Shown here: positions 57,311 to 64,000 of the stretch, in pieces | How the letters are laid out: every line of letters begins with the position of its first letter | How positions within the stretch are numbered: position 1 is the first letter of the stretch | Source: Romanomermis culicivorax | Lineage: Eukaryota; Nematoda; Enoplea; Mermithida; Mermithidae | Length of the DNA stretch: 64,000 bases | Reading direction: 5' to 3' | NCBI GenBank assembly: GCA_963922205.1 | Contig: CAWUHX010000024.1 | Coordinates: 1,736,001-1,800,000 of the forward strand | Made by a program: the position numbers and the translations under genes | Notes under the pieces: model-generated | What the model was told of the DNA's origin: nothing | Databases searched by the model: none | What the model saw: the letters and a program-made list of their open reading frames with translations, nothing else

Positions 57311-57505
57311 CTATTAATTCTAAGTTAAAAGAGATATTGGCAAAACATAAATTATTGCATAGAGCTTTAGCCGAAAGACACAAAAAAACAAGAAAAAGGA
57401 TTTACGGAATAAACGTGCAAGAATTGTTCAAAGTGGTAGAGCAATTTTACCTCTAGTATTACAGGCTTTATTATCTACACTAGCAACTTTTGTTACAGAG
57501 AAATT
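57311..57505 (+). pseudogene. Small basic Polinton-linked protein with GG/FLP-type hydrophobic end (frameshifted)
   Basis: One frame gives NSKLKEILAKHKLLHRALAE and RHKKTRK; the next frame gives RNKRARIVQSGRAILPLVLQ and ALLSTLATFVTEKLL, then TAA. Invertebrate Polintons often carry, just upstream of the next gene, a protein of about 100 aa with a Lys/Arg-rich body and an end like KR..LLQ.GGFLPLLL; this matches in order and character. The match is from memory and not a search. Function unknown; it lies 5 bases before the following ATG, as in a compact gene cluster. Confidence 0.5.
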
Positions 57506-57510
57506 ATTAT

Positions 57511-58112
57511 AAAATGAAATTTGCATGTAAATTTGCTCTTATTCCTCATGACGTTTTGAATAAGCTGAATAACTCTCATGCTTGTTCTTAGACTGCAAAT
57601 GAAAAGACAGGTATAGCTAAACAAGTTGACATGTATTGTAATGAATTAGAGTGCATTTTAAAGGATAATACATTAACACCTGAAGTACAATGCAAATTGC
57701 ACTCTCAATTGTTTTCAGAATATTTAACTTTTGAACATGAAAATTCTCAACCTACTACAATAATTTGACCATTGATGATGATGAAAATGATAGCATTAAT
57801 TTGAAAGTTAACAAAAAAGATAGCTTGAATGATGAAAAATTACTTAGCAGAATTCATAAAAAATTTGAACATTCAGCATCATTATCATTAGAACATGTGT
57901 GACATAACCCTAGTATAAATGTTAACCAGCTAGGACAAGTATTACTTGACAGGAAATTAATTGAAGGATCACATATTATTGATTTATTACATGATTTGTC
58001 ACGTAAACGTTCAAAAATTATGCAACCATTAGGAGTAAATGAGTTTGCTACTGCTTTGAGAAAACATAATGTACCCTTAGAGGCTATAGGAAATCCTTTA
58101 CATAAAATGTAA
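57511..58112 (+). pseudogene. Polinton-linked protein upstream of integrase (broken)
   Basis: Starts MKFACKFALIPHDVLNKLN, with an Ala/Glu/Leu-rich helical part (IAKQVDMYCNELECILKDN, VQCKLHSQLFSEYL). After a frame change it continues from about 57912 with NVNQLGQVLLDRKLIEGSHI, IDLLHDLSRKRSKIMQPLGV and NEFATALRKHNVPLEAIGNP, ending at TAA 58110-58112. The last part (a short 'P.G..EF...L...NVPLE.IGN' module) is a pattern I associate with the gene next to integrase in invertebrate Polintons. No enzymatic motif. A stop near 57592 and the frame change make it a relic. The minus-strand frame over 58117-57854 is a shadow. Confidence 0.5.
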
Positions 58113-58362
58113 TACACTCTACCTCGGAAGCTCTCCAGCCAAAAAGCTATGGAAGATTCAGATAATCAGACAAGCAGTAGTCTCAAACAGTTGAATGAAG
58201 CAGTAGTCTCAAACAGTTGAATGAACAAAGGTATTGGTCTATCTTCAAGTGGCCAAGAAGATATCAAAGATGATTCATTCCTGAGTAAAGGAAACTTGAC
58301 AGAAAAGAAAATATTGAGAAAAGTTAGAACACTCAGACAGTATACTCCCTTGTACTAGAACA

Positions 58363-59420
58363 ATGAATAGATTACTTTCAAAATTGTACAAAAATCTACA
58401 TGGAAATCCTACAACGTTTTCTAGTATTGAAAAATTATATGTTGAGGCTCAAAAACACTATAAAACAATTACGTGTAAAAATTTTATAGATTAGCTCTCG
58501 AAACAAGATATTTACACCTTACATAAGCAAGTCAACAAAAAGTTTTCACTTAATCATATTTATGTCACAGCTATGAATCAACAATGGGAAATTGATTTGG
58601 CTGGTATGTCTTCTTTAGCAGATTTTAATGATGGATATAAATTTATGTTTACATGTATAGAGGTATTGAGTAAATAGGCATGCGTTGAACCATTAAAATC
58701 AAAACATGCAAAGAATGTATGTCATGCTTTTCAAAATATTTTAAAAAGACGTCGAATCTTTTGGAGAGTGCACAGTGATAAAGGAAAAGAATTTGTCAAC
58801 AAAGATTTTCAAAAATTATTAAAAGCTAATGATATACATTTTTTTACTTCCCAGAATAAAGACATAAAATGTTCAATAGTGGAACAGTTTAATAGAAACT
58901 TAAAAACTAAATTGTTTAAATATTTTACAGAATTTACTACTTATAAATAGATTGATATTTTACCAGAAGTTGTATCAAACTATAATCATTCTATTTATAG
59001 ATCAATTGGTGAAAAACCGATTAATGTGAATTATTCTCACAAAAAAATTATATGATAGAGACTTTACCCTGAGAACGCATACAGTAGAAAACCTAAGATT
59101 AAAACAGGGGATTACATACAAATTAGTGAGCATAGAGGCGTGTTCCACAAAGGTTATTTAACCCAATGGAGTGAGGATTTTTTTAGGATAAAACCAATTG
59201 TGAAGACAGGATTTGGAAAGTGAGAATATAGAAGGATGTTTTTATGAAAAAGAGCTACAGAAAATTGATTTTAACCCTGATATCAAAGAATACAAAATTG
59301 AACAGATTTTAAAGATCAAATGTTTACCAGACAGTCAAAGTAGAGTACTTGTGAAGTGGTGGGGTTATCCTGAAAAATTCAACAGTTGGATTTTAGAAAA
59401 GGAAATACAAAATGATGACT
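58363..59420 (+). pseudogene. Polinton integrase with chromodomain
   Basis: A retroviral-type integrase that would insert the Polinton. After an N-terminal part (RLLSKLYKNLHGNPTTFSSI, EKLYVEAQKHY) the DDE core shows WEIDLAGMSSLADFNDGY (first Asp), VHSDKGKEFVNKDF (second Asp) and CSIVEQFNRNLKTKLF (Glu). Then follow YNHSIYRSIGEKP and a C-terminal SH3-like part (KTGDYIQISEHRGVFHKGY). In another frame from 59213 come GCFYEKELQKI and a chromodomain (YKIEQILKIKC ... RVLVKWWGYPEKFNSWI), which may bind histone tails. Within the core frame there are five stops (TAG near 58493, 58675 and 58948; TGA/TAG near 59053) and one frame change near 59210. The catalytic residues themselves are all present. Confidence 0.88.
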
Positions 59421-59429
59421 ACGATGAAC

Positions 59430-59899
59430 AACTTTCAATTGGCATACTATGTTCAACAAGATACAATTTTATCAAGAGTTTTTGCCATACATTAATGGAA
59501 ATAGTTAGAAGACCTGTGGCTTTAATTGCAAACACTGATACATCTTTTCAAAAAGGAAGTCATTGGATCGCCATGTATTTCGATAATGATAACTCCACAT
59601 ATTATTTTGATTCATTTGGTTTACCACGAATTATTTGTGCTTTTATAAAGTATATTAACAAGAATGCTACAGTAAGACACCAAAATAAGAAACACATACT
59701 AAACTTTTGTAGTAGATTTTGTGGTATATATACTTTATATTTTTTGTATTATAAAGTGGGACATGTTCCTATGTATAAAATGTTTAAAAGTTTCAGTAAT
59801 ACAAATTTTGCTCACAATGATAAGTTAGCTTGTAAGTTTTTTCATTGTAAATTTTCTGTAAAAGGTCAATTGCGAAACAAATTATGCATGCATTTGTAA
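59430..59899 (+). pseudogene. Polinton adenain-like cysteine protease (maturation protease)
   Basis: This Ulp1/adenain-type protease would process virion proteins. It shows PVALIANTDTSFQKGSHWIAM with the catalytic His in GSHWIAMYF, then STYYFDSFGLP with the Asp, and NFCSRFCGIYTLYFLYY with the catalytic Cys in the CG pair, in the usual order and spacing. The C-terminal tail (FKSFSNTNFAHNDKLACKFF) is long but plausible. The open frame runs without a stop from the chromodomain into the protease (59213-59899), so as it stands the two would be made as one 228-residue protein. In typical Polintons they are separate genes, so a deletion is likely. A Gln before the Cys (usual oxyanion residue) falls in HQNKKHIL, shifted by a few residues. 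Confidence 0.82.
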
Positions 59900-60119
59900 A
59901 AGTTAAGACTGCCTTCTTTATGTACTTTTGTTTAATTTTATTGGTTAGTTTATTAACCCCGCCTTTTTAAAAATTTATAATTAATTAGCTAATTGTCAAA
60001 CAAAAATTTTTATTTTGAAATGGATAGTAGTAATAGTGTCCCATTAACTGAAATAGGGAGCCATGTCACTTTAAGTAGATCTGGTGATCAATCACATTGA
60101 TAGGAAAGTCCATACCATA
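59900..60119. other. End of the Polinton relic
   Basis: AT-rich DNA. A short frame from ATG 60020 (MDSSNSVPLTEIGSHVTLSR) could be the start of the next Polinton gene (capsid-related), cut off by a stop at 60100. No ATPase or major capsid gene is recognised. Confidence 0.35.
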
Positions 60120-61165
60120 TTTATAGAAAATATGGCCATGTCACTGTGAGTGACATGCTGTGACCCCCTTGGATGGCTCCATTTGGTATTCAGTTCGGGA
60201 ACCTAACCCAGCTGGTACTGACTACAGGAAAACCTATAGCGTACCTTGGAACTATCCTTGGGTTCTGCTGCAGAGTAATGGACAATGCCGCCGGGTCAGG
60301 GGTGGCAATCCCTAGTCCCCATTCACTGAGAATAAAGGACAATGCCATTTGTGGAATGGCTTACTGTAGGGGACCTGCTTGTAAACTTAAATCCCCTATT
60401 TGGCCCTGACCCAAAGGGTCCAAGGGCTGTTCTAACTGAGGGGATTCTCAAGGGGAAATGGGCTTAGGGAGGATTCCCACAAATATACCCTCAACAACAA
60501 TAACCCCTGAGAAGACTCACCTAGTCCTCTTCTCAACTACTCAGGGGGGAGCGACAGTTTCAAGGGTTTGCAGATCTGGGGGATGACGGGAGTGGGTGAC
60601 GGTGATTCGATTCAGGTTCCCTGCAGGGTGTGTACTGTATGCGCATCAGCAAGCGACGCAAAACGTTCCTCGAGGGGAGCGACAGGTGATTCCTAAGCAA
60701 AGGGTGAGGGAGTAACTCCTAGGCATGGGATACATTAAAGATATTGGCGGGGGAAGTAGTAATATGTAAATTTATATAAAATAAATTGACAGATGCGGAG
60801 ACACAAGCTAAAAATGCAAGGGAACAATTAGGCCCAAAAATGAGTGCAAAACTAAAGAAACAAGCCCTTTTAAAGGGCCCCGTAGACCTACAGTATGCCT
60901 TGGGCGGAGCTAACCACACCCAAGCTAACTTCTACAGCGGAAATTGCTGCAGAAGATGCCTATGGTCACATAGACATTTTCCAGTTCGAATACATTAAGC
61001 ATTGGGGCGAGTTTCACTCTCCATGCTAAACATATGAATGTCATTTAGAGAGAATCTCCAAACTAGTCACTTCGTGTTGCGAAACGTTGCTACTTTTTAC
61101 TGATAAGAGGTGCACGTTATGCTCCAATTATGGCCATAAGCTCATAGAGCTTATCTTCGGCCCAA
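60120..61165. other. GC-richer block of unknown nature
   Basis: About 1 kb with clearly higher GC and more G-tracts than its surroundings. The first 600 bp hold many CCTGA/GGGGA words and no long frame. A second part (60720-61060) has a coding-like piece: TDAETQAKNAREQLGPKM, KLKKQALLKGPVDLQYALGG and, in another frame, EDAYGHIDIFQFEYIKHWGE. I cannot assign it; it may be the 5' region of a LINE or a capsid-gene relic. A small hairpin (ATAAGCTCATAGAGCTTAT) is at 61137-61155. Confidence 0.35.
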
Positions 61166-61559
61166 ATTCTAACTAATGGGTTACATACTGTAGTCTACGT
61201 GCACAATGGAAAAATAACAAAAACGTAATGGAAATGAAAGCACAAAATGAAACAGAAACGGAACACAAAAAGTACACACAGAAAATGCATGTAAAAATAT
61301 AATGAACGAAATGCAAAATTTGGGGTAAGTAATTGTAAAACAGATAGTGGTGAAAAACATAAAGTAAAAAAAACATGATGTGAATCACGTGACGTTGGGC
61401 AAAATTCGTCGGCATGTGACAATAGCAGGACTTTGGAAACATCTTGGGTCAGTGTTTGGGAGTTTTTTGGAAAAAATTTACCTTGAAACAAAGTGGTGCT
61501 GTTTAGTCAGGTCATACTAATATATCAGTTGTATGGTAAGCATATAGACACAATTTTTT
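61166..61559. other. A-rich intergenic DNA
   Basis: Runs of AAAATGAAACAGAAA-type sequence, probably non-coding. The Phe-rich minus-strand frames (61491-61195) are a composition effect. Confidence 0.5.
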
Positions 61560-62090
61560 GTCGATTTATAGGTCATATGGTTGAGCATGCAGGTTCTGGA
61601 ATTACTGTAATAGTATAGGTAATAATAGGTAATAGTAGAGATAGGGTAATAGTCATGTTACTGTAGGTGGAAAAGGAAAATTGATGTTGAACAAAAAATG
61701 GAAAAACAAAAAAACTAATGTGAAATAAAAAATGGAAAAGAAATAAAAAATAAAAAAGTAAGCATGTATAGAAAATGACTTTCTCCACGTGTGAAGGAAG
61801 TCTCCCAAAGAATGAGCCCTCAGGCTCCAAAATGAGAGGTGTGCCATCTCAGGTATACAGAATAGCTAATCGGAAGCCCTGCATTTCTGAACGATCACCC
61901 AAATTGGAATGGTCATGTCAGTAATGCTCAGTTCTATAAGTAAAATCTCCAAAAAGTCTATACATGATGAAACATCATTCCTATGGGTTCATAGGTATAA
62001 ATTCGATTGCTCATGGAAAAATGACCAAAAAGGATCTGTTATAGAAAAATAACCAGAATAAGCCTGGTATAGAAAAACACGTAGAAAAAT
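61560..62090 (+). repeat. Direct repeat right of the Polinton relic
   Basis: Partner of 51866-52470 in the same orientation; about 85 percent alike by eye with several small indels. Confidence 0.85.
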
Positions 62091-62816
62091 GGGACAGTTT
62101 AGACATCAAAAAGGAATTGTCTTCAGTGTAGAAACCATAATTGATCCTACAGAAAAATAGATGAAGGAATGGAAAGAGAACACAGTGGTGGGCATATACA
62201 TGAAGAAAACTGTGCCAGAGGTTAAAGTTCTACTAAAACATTGATGCTAGACATACAGGATAATCTGTGTATAGAAACTGATACATCTTATAATACATAC
62301 TGATTTATACAGGTAAATGTCTGATTTTGTATACTGGCTGTTTTCCAAAACAAACATAAAGAGATTAGACAGCTGAAGTCCATTTAGCTCATAAAATCAA
62401 TTATAAATGCTGGAAAAGGTCAAAGGTTCTATAAAAAAGTTGGCAGCAAAAAATGCTTCACCAAAACAATTAAGGTGGCGATTATTTTTGATAGCTTTGT
62501 AGGATAACCTAGAATCTTCAAAAAAAAGGGGAGAAAAACTGAAAAGCTTCAACCAAAAAAAGGCAGAAAAAAACTGGAAAAGCTTTAGTGAGAAAAAGAG
62601 GTATAAATAGGAAAAAAATGGAAGAAAAATCATTTTCTGATTTCTATCTGGCTACTTTTTTTGTTTTTTCAATGACAACAACAACAACAATGATGAAAAT
62701 GGAAATTAATTTTATTACGTTCATCAGCACCTTGAGGGCTGCTTATGAGGTCTATGGTAGGTTAATATTACAACTAAATTTTGAATTCAAATTAATACAG
62801 CTATAATTTGAACAAT
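62091..62816. other. AT-rich intergenic DNA
   Basis: No gene. Contains (ACA)n at 62671-62690. Confidence 0.5.
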
Positions 62817-63081
62817 GAGAAAATATTATTAATTTTAGCATCGTTTTTGACAATGACTGGCATCAACACACTAGCCTCAACATTTTGGGAGGGGGCGTTG
62901 GTCGATTTCAAGCTATGGTGGAAAGGCCAGCATGGCGAGCTGTATCCAGCTAGGATGAAACCCTTTTGGGGTTTCATGAAGTGCCTACGCCAGATGTTTG
63001 AAAACACCATGCTGGATGATACACAATTAGCCTCGCACATGTGGAACATCCTCCCACCAGGTGTGAGGGCTCAATGGGTAT
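62817..63081 (+). CDS. Possible exon of an unidentified protein
   Basis: From a candidate acceptor (aattttag at 62838) the plus strand is open to TGA 63081 with a higher GC content than its surroundings. It contains FLTMTGINTLASTFWEGALV, DFKLWWKGQHGELYPARMKP and LRQMFENTMLDDTQLASHMW. The Trp/Gly-rich WEGALVDFKLWW segment recalls gag-like 'L.G.A..WW' wording, but I cannot confirm it. It could be a relic of a retroelement capsid gene. Confidence 0.35.
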
Positions 63082-63507
63082 GAGTTGATCAAAAATACTT
63101 GGACCACCATGTAGCTTTAGTGTTGCTGCCTTTCTAGTAAGTTTTTGATTTTATGATACTTAATTATGATGTTAATTGTAAAAGAGTTGCTTTAGTTCTA
63201 TAGACTTATATCTAATGAAGGTAAACATGTTATGACATTTTACTGTAATATTTTAGAATAAGACAAGAAAAGGGTAAATTGTACTAAAAAACAAACTACA
63301 GTACAGATTTTTACTATCTAGTTACAAGAAAGGGGCAGGTGTTAACATATAGTAGAAGAAGAAGCAGAGGGAAAAGAAATAGTAGAATTGCAGAGTAAAT
63401 AATTGCTATGACAAAGAGATAGTTAACTTTCCTAAAATGTAACAAAGAACAGGTTTTAATTACTGTATAATAAAATTTGTATTGTATGTATGTGGTAGGT
63501 TGGTATG
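63082..63507. other. AT-rich intergenic DNA
   Basis: No gene or repeat recognised. Confidence 0.5.
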
Positions 63508-64000
63508 TAGGTAGGTAGGTAGGTAGGTAGGTAGGTAGGTAGGTAGGTAGGTAGGTAGGTAGGTAGGTAGGTAGGTAGGTAGGTAGGTAGGTAGGTAGGT
63601 AGGTAGGTAGGTAGGTAGGTAGGTGGGTAGGTAGGTAGGTAGGTAGGTAGGTAGGTAGGTAGGTAGGTAGGTAGGTAGGTAGGTAGGTAGGTAGGTAGGT
63701 AGGTAGGTAGGTAGGTAGGTAGGAAGGTAGGTAGGTAGGTAGGTAGGTAGGTAGGTAGGTAGGTAGGTAGGTAGGTAGGTAGGTAGGTAGGTAGATAGGT
63801 AGGTAGGTAGGTAGGAAGGTAGGTAGGTAGGTAGGTAGGTAGGTAAGTAGGTAGGTAGGTAGGTAGGTAGGTAGGTAGGTAGGTAGGTAGGTAGGTAGGT
63901 AGGTTGGTAGGTAGGTAGGTAGGTAGGTAGGTAGGTAGGTAGGTAGGTAGGTAGATAGATAGGTAAGTAGGTAGGTAGGTAGGTAGGTGGTAAGTAAGTA
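63508..64000. repeat. (GGTA)n tetranucleotide microsatellite
   Basis: About 120 GGTA units in a row with rare changes (near 63625, 63724, 63795, 63815, 63846, 63905 and at the right end, where units become GATA, AAGTA and GTGGTA). It runs off the window, so the true length is unknown. G pairs every four bases; a quadruplex is possible but not strong. Confidence 0.97.

Noticed and set aside
57854-58117. 87-aa minus-strand open frame
   Set aside because: Antisense shadow of the Polinton-linked gene upstream of integrase.
58363-59060. Stop codons in the integrase reassigned (TAG/TGA read as amino acids)
   Set aside because: Most integrase stops are TAG or TGA, but gag and PolB relics also have TAA stops and frameshifts, and the host genes end in TAA within a normal code; simple decay fits better.
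61195-61491. Phe/Leu-rich minus-strand frames as membrane proteins
   Set aside because: They come from A-rich plus-strand DNA and occur in both direct repeats; a composition artefact.
1-64000. tRNA, rRNA or spliced-leader genes
   Set aside because: I looked for tRNA-like arms and for conserved rRNA words and saw none; a covariance search would be needed to exclude small RNA genes.

Overview
This window looks like gene-poor, repeat-rich animal nuclear DNA, most likely from a nematode. Three things point that way. Short (TTAGGC)n stretches, the nematode telomere hexamer, occur at three places. Introns are tiny (54-63 bp) and end in TTTCAG, TTTGTAG or TTACAG. The recognisable host exons (a Src-family tyrosine kinase and a DHHC palmitoyltransferase) are metazoan. 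There is no operon structure, no bacterial ribosome-site pattern and no rRNA or tRNA that I can recognise. The species cannot be fixed from the sequence alone.

Only two stretches look like ordinary host genes: the last coding exon of a Src-type kinase (5702-5907, +) and the 3' exons of a DHHC palmitoyltransferase (33911-32862, -). Nearly everything else is mobile DNA in various states of decay.

From left to right: a hAT-like relic with a BED/hAT transposase fragment (1977-4758). A nearly complete Ty3/gypsy-type LTR element on the minus strand (6879-16267, 4-bp target duplication GCAC) whose gene order is gag-env-pol. A Harbinger-type MITE (16408-16790). A satellite of about 98 bp (17855-18740). 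A 1-kb tandem duplication, one copy of which is split by a MITE holding TTAGGC repeats (19477-21735). A Harbinger-like element (23945-26456) containing a solo LTR of the same gypsy family. A TA-flanked MITE (26946-27360). A hAT-like non-autonomous element (28698-31915) whose empty-site relative lies at 51.25-51.79 kb.

The right half holds a MULE-type transposase gene with introns and a SWIM finger (39115-35799, -), an SF1 helicase pseudogene (42388-43436, +), and a large imperfect palindrome (44305-49108) whose arms carry a gag-like capsid relic and whose loop has a Polinton DNA-polymerase fragment. A decayed Polinton/Maverick follows (52547-59899): protein-primed PolB on the minus strand, and divergently a small basic protein, a second Polinton-linked protein, integrase with chromodomain and an adenain-like protease on the plus strand. 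It lies between two direct repeats (51866-52470 and 61560-62090). The window ends in about 490 bp of a GGTA tetranucleotide repeat.

The most interesting item is the gypsy element. Its gag encodes an array of four CCHC knuckles and runs directly into an envelope-type glycoprotein gene, separated from it only by a 34-bp duplication that shifts the frame. The second is the recurrence of (TTAGGC)n in the centres of unrelated small inverted-repeat elements.
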